DNA of 64,000 nucleotides from Kosakonia sp. SMBL-WEM22 (GCF_014490785.1 NZ_CP051488.1:1736001-1800000), one strand, 5' to 3'. Numbered from the stretch's first letter, positions 50,432 to 60,283 are shown. Numbers and translations: made by a program. Notes: generated by a model not told the origin, from the letters alone.

Positions 50432-51172
50432 TCAGTACATCACTTTATGACCGTACTGCTCGAGGATCCCTTTCACGCGCTCCATGGTCTCTTTTTTCGG
50501 CGGGTGAATGCCATCCAGCTTGTACTCTTCGCCCATCGCCACCCATTTATGTTTGCCGAGCTCATGGTAGGGCAGCAGTTCGATTTTCTCGACGTTGCCC
50601 ATGTCGCGGGTAAACTCACCGAGGCGGTGCGCGGAGTCATCATCATCTGACCAGCCCGGCACGACGACGTAGCGGATCCAGACCTTAATCCCTTTCTTCG
50701 CCAGATACTGGGCGAACTCCAGCGTGCGATGGTTGGAGACACCGACCAGATTCTGGTGGATCTCATCATTCATCTGTTTGAGGTCGAGCATCACCAGATC
50801 GGTGACCTCCAGCAGCTCATCAATTACCGGATCGTAGCGGCGAACAAAGCCGTTGGTATCAAGGCAGGTATGGATACCCTCTTTTTTACAGGCGCGGAAC
50901 CAGTCGCGGACGAACTCCGCCTGCAAAATCGCTTCGCCTCCCGAGGCGGTCACGCCGCCGCCGGAGGCATTCATAAAGTGGCGGTAGGCCACTACGTCTT
51001 TCATCAGCTCTTCAACGGTTACCTCTTTACCGCCATGGGTATCCCAGGTATCCCGGTTATGGCAGTAGAGGCAGCGCATCAGGCAGCCCTGAAAGAAGGT
51101 GATAAAGCGGATGCCCGGGCCGTCGACCGTACCGCAGGATTCGAAGGAGTGTATGCGACCAATAACTGACAT
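50432..51172 (-). CDS. pflA: Pyruvate formate-lyase 1-activating enzyme PflA
   Basis: Radical-SAM enzyme that installs the glycyl radical on PflB, 246 residues as in E. coli. The [4Fe-4S] motif is Cys30-x3-Cys34-x2-Cys37 (GCLMRCLYCHN), and the SAM-binding GGE block is in VTASGGEAIL. The start at 51172 (MSVIGRIHSFESCGTVDGPG) is the family start. It is 192 bases downstream of pflB, past a hairpin, so it has partly separate transcription as in E. coli. Confidence 0.97.
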   Translation of the reverse strand: MSVIGRIHSFESCGTVDGPGIRFITFFQGCLMRCLYCHNRDTWDTHGGKEVTVEELMKDVVAYRHFMNASGGGVTASGGEAILQAEFVRDWFRACKKEGIHTCLDTNGFVRRYDPVIDELLEVTDLVMLDLKQMNDEIHQNLVGVSNHRTLEFAQYLAKKGIKVWIRYVVVPGWSDDDDSAHRLGEFTRDMGNVEKIELLPYHELGKHKWVAMGEEYKLDGIHPPKKETMERVKGILEQYGHKVMY

Positions 51173-51298
51173 TGCGGTGTTTTCTCCAGATGTGGCCCAT
51201 CCGGGGCCTGTGTCTGTGCAGTTGCATTCCTTCTGCACTAAGTCTGTTTTGGCAGGCATCCACTCAATAGATGGCTGACGAAGCAGGCTATGGTTGTG

Positions 51299-51326
51299 AA
51301 AAAGGCCCCACAGACGTGGAGCCTTT
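51299..51326 (-). terminator. Terminator after pflB
   Basis: AAAGGC-C-CCAC pairs with GTGG-A-GCCTTT (one mismatch, loop AGAC), with TTTTT following on the minus strand. It lies 39 bases after the pflB stop and may only partly separate pflB from pflA. Confidence 0.75.
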
Positions 51327-51364
51327 AGTGTACGCTTTTTACAAGCTTCTTTCAGCCAATACCA

Positions 51365-53647
51365 TTACATGGTCTGGGTGAAGGTACGGGTGATCACGTC
51401 CTGCTGCTGCTCTTTAGTCAGAGAGTTAAAGCGCACAGCGTAACCGGAAACGCGGATGGTCAGCTGCGGATATTTCTCCGGATTTTCCATCGCGTCGAGC
51501 AGCATTTCGCGGTTCATGACGTTGACGTTGAGGTGCTGACCACCTTCGATTGAGGCTTCATGGTGGAAGTAACCATCCATCAGGCCTGCGAGGTTAGTTT
51601 TACGCACTTCATCATCTTTACCCAGCGCGTTAGGTACGATAGAGAAGGTGTATGAGATACCATCTTTCGCGTAGGCAAACGGCAGTTTTGCAACGGAGGT
51701 CAGAGAGGCAACAGCACCTTTCTGGTCACGGCCGTGCATCGGGTTAGCACCCGGTCCAAACGGTGCGCCAGCGCGACGGCCGTCCGGGGTGTTACCGGTT
51801 TTCTTACCATACACAACGTTAGAGGTGATGGTCAGAACCGACTGAGTCGGGATTGCGTTGCGGTAGGTGGTCAGTTTCTGAATTTTCTTCATGAAACGTT
51901 CTACCAGGTCAACCGCCATGTCATCGACGCGCGCGTCGTTGTTACCAAACTGCGGGTATTCGCCTTCGATTTCGAAGTCGATAGCCAGGCCATCTTCATC
52001 ACGAATCGGTTTAACTTTCGCATATTTGATAGCAGACAGGGAGTCAGCGGCAACCGACAGGCCAGCGATACCACACGCCATGGTGCGAACTACGTCACGA
52101 TCGTGCAGCGCCATCAAAGAGGCTTCGTAGCTGTACTTGTCGTGCATGTAGTGGATAACGTTCAGCGCGGTGACATACTGTTTCGCCAGCCAGTCCATAA
52201 AGTGATCCATACGATCCATCACTTCGTCGAACTTCAGCAGGTCGCCTTTGATAGGTTCAGATTTCGGACCTACCTGCATTTTCAGTTTTTCATCCACACC
52301 GCCGTTGATAGCGTACAGCATGGTTTTCGCCAGGTTTGCACGGGCACCGAAGAACTGCATCTGTTTGCCGACAACCATCGGGCTTACGCAGCATGCAATC
52401 GCGTAGTCATCGTTGTTGAAGTCCGGACGCATCAGGTCATCATTCTCATACTGCAGAGAAGAGGTGTCGATGGAGACTTTAGCAGCGAATTTTTTGAAGT
52501 TCAGCGGCAGTTTTTCAGACCACAGAACAGTGATGTTCGGCTCCGGAGATGGCCCCATGGTGTAGAGGGTGTTCAGGAAGCGGAAGCTGTTTTTGGAAAC
52601 CAGCGTACGGCCGTCAACGCCCATACCGCCGATAGATTCAGTTGCCCAAATCGGGTCGCCAGAGAAGAGCTCATCATACTCAGGAGTACGCAGGAAGCGG
52701 ACCATACGCAGTTTCATGACCAGGTGGTCAATCATCTCCTGCGCGTCTTGCTCGGTGATTTTGCCCGCTTTCAGGTCACGTTCAATGTAGACGTCCAGGA
52801 AGGTGGAGACGCGGCCGAAGGACATTGCAGCCCCGTTCTGAGACTTAACTGCAGCCAGGTAGCCGAAGTAGGTCCACTGAATCGCTTCCTGAGCGGTGGT
52901 TGCCGGGCCGGAGATATCGCAGCCATATTTTGCTGCCATCTCTTTGATCTGGCCCAGCGCGCGGTGCTGTTCAGCAATCTCTTCGCGCAGGCGGATAGTC
53001 GCTTCCAGGTTTACGCCGTTTTCCAGGTCAGACTGCAGAGACTGGAACTGGGCATATTTGTCTTTCATCAGGAAGTCGATACCGTACAGCGCAACGCGAC
53101 GGTAGTCACCGATGATACGACCACGGCCGTAGGCGTCCGGCAGACCTGTCAGCACGCCAGATTTACGGCAGTTCAGGATATCTTTGGTGTAAACATCGAA
53201 TACGCCCTGGTTGTGGGTTTTGCGGTATTCGGTGAAGATTTTTTTCAGCTGCGGATCCAGTTCGCGGTTGTACGCTTTGCAGGAACCTTCGACCATTTTG
53301 ATCCCGCCAAACGGGATGATGGCGCGTTTCAGCGGCGCTTCGGTCTGCAGACCAACGATCTTCTCAAGCTGCTTGTTGATGTAACCTGCATCGTGAGAGG
53401 TGATAGTGGAAGCAACGGAGGTGTCGAAATCAACTGGCGCATGCGTGCGGTTTTCCAGTTTCACGCCTTCCATGACTTTGTCCCACAGCTTGGTGGTCGC
53501 GTCGGTCGCGCCCGCCAGGAAGGACTCGTCACCTTCGTACGGAGTGTAGTTTTTCTGGATAAAATCACGTACGTTTACAGCGTTTTGCCATTCACCTTGA
53601 GTAAAACCTTCCCAGGCTGCGGCTAATTTTTCGTTAAGTTCGGACAT
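51365..53647 (-). CDS. pflB: Formate acetyltransferase (pyruvate formate-lyase) PflB
   Basis: Glycyl-radical enzyme of fermentation: pyruvate plus CoA gives acetyl-CoA plus formate. It has 760 residues as in E. coli. The active-site Cys pair is in AIACCVSPM (Cys418/419 in mature numbering), and the radical glycine is in VSGYAVRFNSL near the C-terminus (Gly734 in mature numbering). Strong codon bias of highly expressed genes makes long antisense open frames here, which I do not regard as genes. It starts 50 bases after focA and shares its anaerobic promoter region. Confidence 0.98.
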   Translation of the reverse strand: MSELNEKLAAAWEGFTQGEWQNAVNVRDFIQKNYTPYEGDESFLAGATDATTKLWDKVMEGVKLENRTHAPVDFDTSVASTITSHDAGYINKQLEKIVGLQTEAPLKRAIIPFGGIKMVEGSCKAYNRELDPQLKKIFTEYRKTHNQGVFDVYTKDILNCRKSGVLTGLPDAYGRGRIIGDYRRVALYGIDFLMKDKYAQFQSLQSDLENGVNLEATIRLREEIAEQHRALGQIKEMAAKYGCDISGPATTAQEAIQWTYFGYLAAVKSQNGAAMSFGRVSTFLDVYIERDLKAGKITEQDAQEMIDHLVMKLRMVRFLRTPEYDELFSGDPIWATESIGGMGVDGRTLVSKNSFRFLNTLYTMGPSPEPNITVLWSEKLPLNFKKFAAKVSIDTSSLQYENDDLMRPDFNNDDYAIACCVSPMVVGKQMQFFGARANLAKTMLYAINGGVDEKLKMQVGPKSEPIKGDLLKFDEVMDRMDHFMDWLAKQYVTALNVIHYMHDKYSYEASLMALHDRDVVRTMACGIAGLSVAADSLSAIKYAKVKPIRDEDGLAIDFEIEGEYPQFGNNDARVDDMAVDLVERFMKKIQKLTTYRNAIPTQSVLTITSNVVYGKKTGNTPDGRRAGAPFGPGANPMHGRDQKGAVASLTSVAKLPFAYAKDGISYTFSIVPNALGKDDEVRKTNLAGLMDGYFHHEASIEGGQHLNVNVMNREMLLDAMENPEKYPQLTIRVSGYAVRFNSLTKEQQQDVITRTFTQTM

Positions 53648-53697
53648 GTAACACCTACCTTCTTAAGTGGATTTTTTATTTACTGCCTGAAACGATT

Positions 53698-54555
53698 TTA
53701 GTGATGATCGTTGCCACGCAGGTAAATGACCCAGTATGTCAACCCGACCAGTAAGCCTCCACCGATGATGTTCCCGATTGTTACCGGGATCAGATTATCG
53801 GTAATGAAGTTCATTATGGTCAGGTGAGAAAAACTTTCCGGGCTGGAACCAACGGCGGTCCAGAACTCCGGGCTTGCAAAGTTGCGAATCACGATGCCCA
53901 TCGGGATCATAAACATGTTCGCGATGCTGTGCTCAAAACCGCTGGCGACAAACATCGCGACCGGCAGCACCATAATCATTGCTTTATCCATCAAGCTGCG
54001 GCCGGAGTAACTCATCCACACCGCCATGCAGACCATCAGGTTCGCGAGGATACCCAGCGCCACCGCTTCAATGAAGGTGTGGTGCACCTTGTGATCGGCG
54101 GTCTGCAATACGTTTAAGCCCCACCCGCCGTTGGCGACCATATACTCACCGGAGAGCCACATTAATAAGACGAAAAGCAGCGCACCCACCAGATTACCAA
54201 CGTAAACATTGATCCAGTTTCGAGCCAGTTGCCCCCAGGTGATACGTCCGCTGGCTTTCGCCACAACAATCAGCACCGTGGAGGTAAAGAGGTCGGCGCC
54301 GCAGATAATGCAGAGAATCAACCCAAGTGAGAAACAGATACCGCCGATAAGTTTCGCAATGCCATATGGCATCGTTCCTGTACCGGTGGTAGCAGTGATA
54401 TAGAAAACGAACGCAATGGAGATAAACACACCGGCGGTAATCGCCAGGTAGAAGGTCTTAAGCGGATGTTTCGTCGCTTTATAGACACCAGCTTCCTCAG
54501 CCACTTTGGCCATCTCTGCTGGAAGTATTAGATCAAAAGGGTTGTCAGCTTTCAC
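53698..54555 (-). CDS. focA: Formate channel FocA
   Basis: Pentameric FNT-family formate/nitrite transporter homologue, 285 residues from a GTG start at 54555, as in E. coli (KADNPFDLILPAEMAKVAEEAG). Six membrane segments; the channel motifs CGADLFTSTVLIVVAKASGR and ASGFEHSIANMF, whose His (His209 in E. coli) lies in the pore, are present. The N-terminal helix interacts with PflB in E. coli. Upstream ATGs exist to 54597 but do not fit the family. Confidence 0.96.
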   Translation of the reverse strand: MKADNPFDLILPAEMAKVAEEAGVYKATKHPLKTFYLAITAGVFISIAFVFYITATTGTGTMPYGIAKLIGGICFSLGLILCIICGADLFTSTVLIVVAKASGRITWGQLARNWINVYVGNLVGALLFVLLMWLSGEYMVANGGWGLNVLQTADHKVHHTFIEAVALGILANLMVCMAVWMSYSGRSLMDKAMIMVLPVAMFVASGFEHSIANMFMIPMGIVIRNFASPEFWTAVGSSPESFSHLTIMNFITDNLIPVTIGNIIGGGLLVGLTYWVIYLRGNDHH

Positions 54556-54615
54556 ACTAACTCTCTCTTTATTAAGTCGGCGACGAGATACTAACAAAGC
54601 ATTATAGAAGACAAT

Positions 54616-54629
54616 TTGATATGGATCAT
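54616..54629 (-). promoter_or_regulatory. FNR site upstream of focA-pflB
   Basis: TTGAT-ATGG-ATCAT matches the FNR consensus TTGAT-N4-ATCAA at 9 of 10 positions, 61-74 bases before the focA start. Anaerobic activation of focA-pflB by FNR (with ArcA) is established in E. coli. Confidence 0.75.
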
Positions 54630-54882
54630 ATCTCGCCTGGCTTATAGGACCGCAAAGCGTATGGTTTTTCTGCTAAAGCGGGGTAATGTGTTGATTATTA
54701 AAATAAAAATAAATTTTAAAATTTATAAGAAGCGTTGAATTTTTTTGTGCGATCCTCCGTTAACGGTTAATTAATATGGAGTAATTGCCATTAGAAGTAA
54801 CAATACTATCGCTGCGAATATAATTATATTTACCCGCAATTAACTTAAATATTACATTTAAGATTCATCACCAAAATATAAT
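54630..54882. other. AT-rich focA-ycaO intergenic region
   Basis: About 250 bases (part of a 405-base gap) with no gene. It is strongly AT-rich (54690-54730 and 54820-54880) and would contain further anaerobic promoters and ArcA/IHF-type sites, which I cannot place precisely. Confidence 0.5.
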
Positions 54883-54907
54883 AAAAAAGGGGCAATAAAA
54901 TTGCCCC
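54883..54907 (-). terminator. Terminator of ycaO
   Basis: GGGGCAAT / ATTGCCCC stem with a 3-base loop. On the minus strand it is followed by six T, 54 bases after the ycaO stop. Confidence 0.88.
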
Positions 54908-54960
54908 GTAATATAGCGTAGACTTGCGAATAAGCCTACCGGTTGTAGTGTTATTTGTCG

Positions 54961-56721
54961 TTACTTAGACCAGTAAGCGACTTTCGCACGTTGTAATTTT
55001 TCGTAAGCGGCTAACAGCGACTGATGGGCCGGGAACGCCTGCAACGTGCCGTCGGCAGGCTGCAGATCGTAGAACGGCGCTTCACCGCTGAGGGCGGCGC
55101 TGGCAGCTTCAACGGCCTGCGCGCCATACATACGCACAAAGGCGTTGAGGTATTGCAGCGGTTGACGCTCCTCTTCCTGCGCCAGCAAGAGCAGTGTCTG
55201 CAGGCAACGGTAGTAGTTAGCGCGTTCAGGGCTGAAGATTGAGGCGTTAAACTCAATCGTCCACTCGGTCCAGGCCAGCGCCTGATCGAGATCGCCGCCC
55301 GCCAGCGCCAGCATCGCTTTCAGCTCGCCGATGCGCAAGGTGTACCAGCCATTATCTTTGCCCGTCGCCAGGCCCAGCAGCTCGCGCACGCGGGTAAAGT
55401 CATCGTGACCTTCATCATCCAGTTGGGCGATAAGATCGAGGTAGGCCTCTTTATCCCACTCGCTGCCAGGCAGAGAGAGGATGGTTTCGCGCAGGTGAGT
55501 ACCCATGGTGTTATTTGCCAGCCACAGATCTTCCGCAGGGTAAATATCGGACATGCCCGGCACCAGAATACGGCAGGCGTAAACGCCGAGGTGCTCGTAA
55601 TCCGCGATGTAAACCTCTTTATCTTCCTTCTGGAAGATACTCATCAGTGTCGCGAACTCCTCTTCCGTGGTGCCGGCGAAGCTCCAGTCAACAAACGGAT
55701 AATCGGCATCCTGTTTGAACAGATCCCAGGAGATGAGGCCGCTGGAGTCGATAAAGTGCGTCTCGAGGTTAGCGTGCTCTGCCACTTCTTCATCATCAAA
55801 GGTTGGCGGGGTAAAGACATCCAGATCCTTCAGGCCGCGACCCTGCAGCAGTTCCGTCACCGTACGCTCCAGCGCTACGCCAAAGTCCGGGTGCGCGCCA
55901 AATGAGGCGAAGCAGGTACCATTTGCCGGGTTGAACAGCACCACGCAGATAACCGGGTAGTTACCGCCCAGCGAGCCGTCGTAGGCAAAGATCGGGAAAC
56001 CTTCCGCTTCCAGTTTGGCAATCGCTTCGACAACGCCAGGATAGCGCGCCAGCACCTCCTGCGGGATCTCCGGCAGGCTGATGCTCTCGGCGATAATGCG
56101 ATTTTTAATATGACGTTCAAAAACTTCAGACAGCCCCTGCACGCGCGCTTCGTTACGGGTGTTGCCCGCCGACATGCCGTTGGAGACATAGAGGTTGCCG
56201 ACGATGTTCATCGGGATATAGACCGTCTGCTCATCCGACTGGCGGGTAAAGGGCAGGGCGCAGATCCCGCGCTCTTCATTACCGGACTGCAGATCGACAA
56301 GCATACCGGCGGCCAGCTCGTTTTCCGGATCGTAGTAGGCGCGCAGACGCGCATCCAGAATGCCTTCCGGCAGCGAGTCATCTTCCGGCAGCGGGAACCA
56401 CTTCTCATTCGGATAGTGGACAAACGGCCCCTGGGCAATGGCGTCGCCAAGCCAGAAGTCAGCAAAGAAGTAGTTGGTGGAGAGACGTTCGAAATATTCG
56501 CCGAGCGCGGAAGCCAGCGCCGCTTTCTTCGTCGCGCCTTTACCATTGGTAAAGCAGAGCGCGCACTCTTTATCGCGGATATGCACCGACCAGACGTTTG
56601 GTACAGGGTTTAGCCAGGAGGCCTCTTCAATATTGAAACCGAGATCGGTCAGTTTCTGCTGAAAGCGAGCGATGGAGTCTTCCAGCGTGGCATCTTTGCC
56701 GGGGATAAATGTTTGGGTCAT
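54961..56721 (-). CDS. ycaO: YcaO, ribosomal protein S12 methylthiotransferase accessory factor
   Basis: ATP-binding YcaO-domain protein, 586 residues as in E. coli. Genetic work links E. coli YcaO to beta-methylthiolation of S12 with RimO. The start at 56721 (MTQTFIPGKDATLEDSIARF) is the family start. The YcaO domain (about residues 50-390) has GKGATKKAALASALGEYFERLS, GNLYVSNGMSAGNTRNEARVQGLSEVFER and VVLFNPANGTCFASFGAHPDFG as parts of the ATP/Mg site. The C-terminal TPR-like region (RIGELKAMLALAGGDLDQAL) is intact. No RiPP precursor or maturation gene is adjacent, so it is the housekeeping type. Confidence 0.96.
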   Translation of the reverse strand: MTQTFIPGKDATLEDSIARFQQKLTDLGFNIEEASWLNPVPNVWSVHIRDKECALCFTNGKGATKKAALASALGEYFERLSTNYFFADFWLGDAIAQGPFVHYPNEKWFPLPEDDSLPEGILDARLRAYYDPENELAAGMLVDLQSGNEERGICALPFTRQSDEQTVYIPMNIVGNLYVSNGMSAGNTRNEARVQGLSEVFERHIKNRIIAESISLPEIPQEVLARYPGVVEAIAKLEAEGFPIFAYDGSLGGNYPVICVVLFNPANGTCFASFGAHPDFGVALERTVTELLQGRGLKDLDVFTPPTFDDEEVAEHANLETHFIDSSGLISWDLFKQDADYPFVDWSFAGTTEEEFATLMSIFQKEDKEVYIADYEHLGVYACRILVPGMSDIYPAEDLWLANNTMGTHLRETILSLPGSEWDKEAYLDLIAQLDDEGHDDFTRVRELLGLATGKDNGWYTLRIGELKAMLALAGGDLDQALAWTEWTIEFNASIFSPERANYYRCLQTLLLLAQEEERQPLQYLNAFVRMYGAQAVEAASAALSGEAPFYDLQPADGTLQAFPAHQSLLAAYEKLQRAKVAYWSK

Positions 56722-56858
56722 GGCGGTCACTTTTTTCGTACGTAAAGCGCGCAATGATACGGGTTTTACGTGGCAGGCGCTATCGTCCTTCGTGGTGCGG
56801 CGAAAATAAAAGTTCTGGCTATGCTTATCAGGAGTAACTCACTGTTAAGGCATTAGAA

Positions 56859-57551
56859 ATGAAAGCGTTTGACATTCATCGCATGGCGCTCGACAAGGTT
56901 CCACTCGAATTTTTGGGCGAAGTCGCGCTGCGCAGTCTCTACACCTTCGTGCTGGTTTTTCTGTTCCTGAAAATCACTGGCCGACGCGGCGTACGGCAGA
57001 TGTCGCTGTTTGAAGTACTGATTATTTTGACCCTTGGCTCGGCGGCGGGTGATGTCGCTTTCTATGATGATGTTCCCATGCTGCCGGTGCTGGTGGTCTT
57101 TATTACCCTCGCGCTGCTCTACCGTCTGGTGATGTGGCTGATGTCACACAGCGAAAAGCTGGAGGATCTGCTGGAGGGAAAACCAATGGTGATAATCAAA
57201 GAGGGCGAGCTGGAGTGGGAGAAACTACATAAACAGAATATGACCGAGTTCGAGTTCTTTATGGAGCTGCGCAATAATGGCGTCGAGCAGCTTGGGCAAG
57301 TAAGACTTGCGATTATGGAGACCAACGGTCAGCTCAGTATCTATTACTACATTGATGAAGAGGTTAAGCCGGGGCTCTGTATTCTGCCGGAGGGGTGCAG
57401 CGAGCGATTTATCACCGCTCCGGAAGCGGGGGATTATGTTTGCGTCCGCTGCAGTAAAATTTCTGCGTTGCAGGCGGGTGAAAAAAAAGCCTGCCCACGC
57501 TGCGCAAATCCGGAATGGTCGAAGGCCAGCAGGGCGATTCGCGTCACATAA
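56859..57551 (+). CDS. ycaP: Inner-membrane protein YcaP (DUF421)
   Basis: 230 residues as in E. coli. Three hydrophobic segments at the N-terminus (about residues 20-85), a DUF421 cytoplasmic domain (EGKPMVIIKEGELEWEKLHK), and a C-terminal zinc-ribbon-like pair CVRC ... CPRC. Function unknown. Divergent from ycaO and 162 bases upstream of serC. Confidence 0.92.
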   Translation: MKAFDIHRMALDKVPLEFLGEVALRSLYTFVLVFLFLKITGRRGVRQMSLFEVLIILTLGSAAGDVAFYDDVPMLPVLVVFITLALLYRLVMWLMSHSEKLEDLLEGKPMVIIKEGELEWEKLHKQNMTEFEFFMELRNNGVEQLGQVRLAIMETNGQLSIYYYIDEEVKPGLCILPEGCSERFITAPEAGDYVCVRCSKISALQAGEKKACPRCANPEWSKASRAIRVT

Positions 57552-57713
57552 CAGGGTTTTTATCGGATCTGCTTTCGACTGACAAAACATTCTGCTATGT
57601 GATGGGACGCACAACTTTCCCCTGCCTCTGATTACTCGTTGCGGCCTGTGGCGGTGAATGATAAAACCGATGTCACAGGAAAAACGTTTTGCTTTATAGG
57701 GTGGTAAGGGGAA

Positions 57714-58799
57714 ATGACGCAGGTTTTCAATTTTAGTTCTGGCCCGGCCGTATTACCGGCGGATGTGCTCAAGCAGGCTCAGCAGGAGTTGTGTGACTGG
57801 CAAGGTCTCGGCACGTCGGTGATGGAAATCAGCCACCGTGGCAAAGAGTTCATCCAGGTGGCGGAAGAGGCAGAAAAGGATTTTCGCGATCTGCTCAATA
57901 TCCCCTCCAACTATAAAGTGCTGTTTTGTCACGGCGGCGGCCGCGGCCAGTTCGCTGGCGTCCCGCTGAATCTGCTGGGCGATAAAACTACCGCGGATTA
58001 CGTGGATGCCGGTTACTGGGCGGCAAGCGCTGTCAAAGAGGCGAAGAAGTACTGCACGCCAAACGTGATTGATGCGAAAACTACCCTCGATGGCCTGCGC
58101 GCGGTTAAACCGATGCGCGACTGGCAGCTGAGCGACAACGCAGCCTATCTGCACTACTGCCCGAACGAAACCATCGACGGTATCGCCATTGACGAAACGC
58201 CGGACTTTGGCGACGTCGTCGTGGCAGCAGATTTCTCCTCTACCATTCTTTCTGCCCCGCTGGATGTCAGCCGCTTTGGCGTGATCTACGCCGGTGCGCA
58301 GAAAAACATTGGCCCGGCCGGATTAACGCTGGTGATTGTGCGTGAAGATCTGCTCGGTAAGGCGCACCACTCCTGCCCGTCGATTCTGGATTACAGCGTG
58401 CTTAACGATAACGACTCCATGTTCAACACTCCGCCGACCTTTGCCTGGTATCTCTCCGGCCTGGTGTTCAAATGGCTGAAGCAGCAGGGCGGCGTAGCGG
58501 CGATGGATCGCATCAACCAGCAAAAAGCCGATCTGCTGTATGGCGTCATCGACGGCAGCGATTTCTACCGTAACGATGTGGCAAAAGCGAACCGCTCGCG
58601 CATGAACGTGCCTTTCCAGTTGGCTGACAGCGCGCTCGATAAGCTCTTTCTTGAAGAGTCCTTCGCCGCGGGCCTGCACGCGCTGAAAGGTCACCGTGTA
58701 GTGGGCGGCATGCGAGCCTCTATTTACAACGCCATGCCGTTGGCAGGCGTGCAGGCGCTGACGGACTTTATGGTTGAGTTCGAACGCCGTCACGGTTAA
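57714..58799 (+). CDS. serC: Phosphoserine aminotransferase SerC
   Basis: PLP aminotransferase for serine and pyridoxal phosphate biosynthesis, 361 residues (E. coli 362). The PLP lysine lies in AGAQKNIGPAG; substrate-contact blocks EISHRGKEF and CHGGGRGQF are present. GGGGA lies 5 bases before the start. It forms the mixed-function serC-aroA operon, here with a hairpin between the two. Confidence 0.97.
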   Translation: MTQVFNFSSGPAVLPADVLKQAQQELCDWQGLGTSVMEISHRGKEFIQVAEEAEKDFRDLLNIPSNYKVLFCHGGGRGQFAGVPLNLLGDKTTADYVDAGYWAASAVKEAKKYCTPNVIDAKTTLDGLRAVKPMRDWQLSDNAAYLHYCPNETIDGIAIDETPDFGDVVVAADFSSTILSAPLDVSRFGVIYAGAQKNIGPAGLTLVIVREDLLGKAHHSCPSILDYSVLNDNDSMFNTPPTFAWYLSGLVFKWLKQQGGVAAMDRINQQKADLLYGVIDGSDFYRNDVAKANRSRMNVPFQLADSALDKLFLEESFAAGLHALKGHRVVGGMRASIYNAMPLAGVQALTDFMVEFERRHG

Positions 58800-58814
58800 T
58801 GCAGTAATAACGAT

Positions 58815-58845
58815 CCCCGTAGCCCGGCTGCGGGGTTTTATTTTG
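58815..58845 (+). terminator. Hairpin with T-tract between serC and aroA
   Basis: A nine-pair stem CCCCGTAGC / GCTGCGGGG-type (one G:T pair) is followed by TTTTATTTT. It lies inside the 66-base serC-aroA gap and would act as a partial terminator or attenuator, lowering aroA relative to serC, as described for E. coli. Confidence 0.7.
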
Positions 58846-58865
58846 TTCGTAGAGAGTGAAGTTTC

Positions 58866-60149
58866 ATGGAATCCCTGACGTTACAACCCATCGCGCGCGT
58901 GGATGGCACCATCAATCTGCCTGGCTCAAAGAGTGTGTCAAACCGCGCCTTGCTGCTTGCCGCATTTGCTCGTGGCACCACGGTGCTGACCAACCTGCTG
59001 GACAGCGATGATGTTCGCCATATGCTTAATGCCCTGACTACGCTGGGGGTTCACTACACGCTGTCTGCCGATCGCACCCGCTGTGAGGTAACCGGCGTGG
59101 GCGGCCTGCTGAAGGTGGCAGAAAAAGTTGAGTTATTCCTCGGGAACGCCGGCACGGCGATGCGCCCGCTGGCCGCCGCGCTCTGCCTGGGCGAGGGCGA
59201 CGTGGTGTTGACCGGCGAGCCGCGCATGAAAGAGCGCCCGATTGGCCATCTCGTCGACGCGCTGCGTCAGGGCGGGGCGAAGATCGATTACCTCGAGCAG
59301 GAGCACTATCCGCCTCTGCGCCTGCGCGGCGGGTTTAACGGCGGCGAGGTGAGCGTTGATGGCAGCGTCTCTAGCCAGTTTTTAACCGCACTACTGATGA
59401 CCGCGCCGCTGGCAGCGCAGGATACGGTGATCACCATCAAAGGCGATCTGGTGTCGAAACCCTATATCGATATCACCCTGCATCTGATGAAAACTTTTGG
59501 CGTTAACGTTGATAACCAGCAGTACCAGCGTTTTGTTGTGCGTGGCGGGCAGCACTATCAGTCGCCGGGGCACTACCTGGTTGAGGGCGATGCCTCTTCT
59601 GCCTCCTATTTCCTTGCGGCTGCGGCTATTAAAGGTGGAACGGTGAAAGTCACCGGTATTGGCCGTAATAGCGTGCAGGGCGATATTCGTTTTGCCGATG
59701 TGCTGGAAAAAATGGGCGCGACCGTGGTCTGGGGCGAGGATTATATTGCCTGTTCGCGCGGTGAGCTGAACGGCATCGATATGGACATGAACCATATTCC
59801 CGATGCGGCGATGACCATTGCCACCACGGCGCTCTTCGCGAAGGGCACCACCACGCTGCGTAATATCTACAACTGGCGCGTGAAAGAGACCGATCGCCTC
59901 TTTGCCATGGCGACGGAGCTGCGCAAAGTGGGCGCAACGGTGGAGGAGGGCGAAGATTTTATTCGCGTGACGCCACCAGCCGCGTTGCAGGTTGCAGAGA
60001 TTGGCACCTATAACGATCACCGTATGGCGATGTGTTTCTCGCTGGTGGCGCTGTCGGATACGCCGGTCACGATTCTCGATCCGAAATGCACGGCGAAGAC
60101 CTTCCCGGATTACTTCGAGCAGCTAGCGCATATCAGCACGCTTGCCTGA
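58866..60149 (+). CDS. aroA: 3-phosphoshikimate 1-carboxyvinyltransferase (EPSP synthase) AroA
   Basis: Shikimate-pathway enzyme joining PEP and shikimate-3-phosphate, 427 residues as in E. coli. The class I signature LPGSKSVSNRALLLAAFA is near residues 19-36. The PEP-site motif LFLGNAGTAMRPLAAALC is near residue 90, with Gly96 and Pro101 as in glyphosate-sensitive enzymes. RVKETDRL and GTYNDHRMAMCFSL complete the active site. Confidence 0.97.
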   Translation: MESLTLQPIARVDGTINLPGSKSVSNRALLLAAFARGTTVLTNLLDSDDVRHMLNALTTLGVHYTLSADRTRCEVTGVGGLLKVAEKVELFLGNAGTAMRPLAAALCLGEGDVVLTGEPRMKERPIGHLVDALRQGGAKIDYLEQEHYPPLRLRGGFNGGEVSVDGSVSSQFLTALLMTAPLAAQDTVITIKGDLVSKPYIDITLHLMKTFGVNVDNQQYQRFVVRGGQHYQSPGHYLVEGDASSASYFLAAAAIKGGTVKVTGIGRNSVQGDIRFADVLEKMGATVVWGEDYIACSRGELNGIDMDMNHIPDAAMTIATTALFAKGTTTLRNIYNWRVKETDRLFAMATELRKVGATVEEGEDFIRVTPPAALQVAEIGTYNDHRMAMCFSLVALSDTPVTILDPKCTAKTFPDYFEQLAHISTLA

Positions 60150-60154
60150 TAATC

Positions 60155-60185
60155 TTCACGCCCTGAATTCTCAGCGGGGCGTGAA
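60155..60185 (+). terminator. Hairpin after aroA
   Basis: TTCACGCCC (60155-60163) pairs with GGGCGTGAA (60177-60185), loop of 13 bases, 5 bases after the aroA stop. No T-tract follows, so termination is uncertain. Confidence 0.5.
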
Positions 60186-60283
60186 TACCCGCCATTGTTG
60201 AGAGGGTGAAAAGCCGCTGCGCTGTGCTACCATTTGCGCGGGACTCTTTCCCTCAATTCAGTTAGTTAATACATGGACTGTCA

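Noticed and set aside
51734..53626. 630-residue open frame antisense to pflB
   Set aside because: Same codon-bias effect opposite a highly expressed gene; composition is unlike a real protein.
54961..56721. YcaO as part of an azoline RiPP biosynthetic cluster
   Set aside because: No precursor peptide, dehydrogenase or E1-like partner is nearby, and length and sequence match the housekeeping E. coli YcaO.
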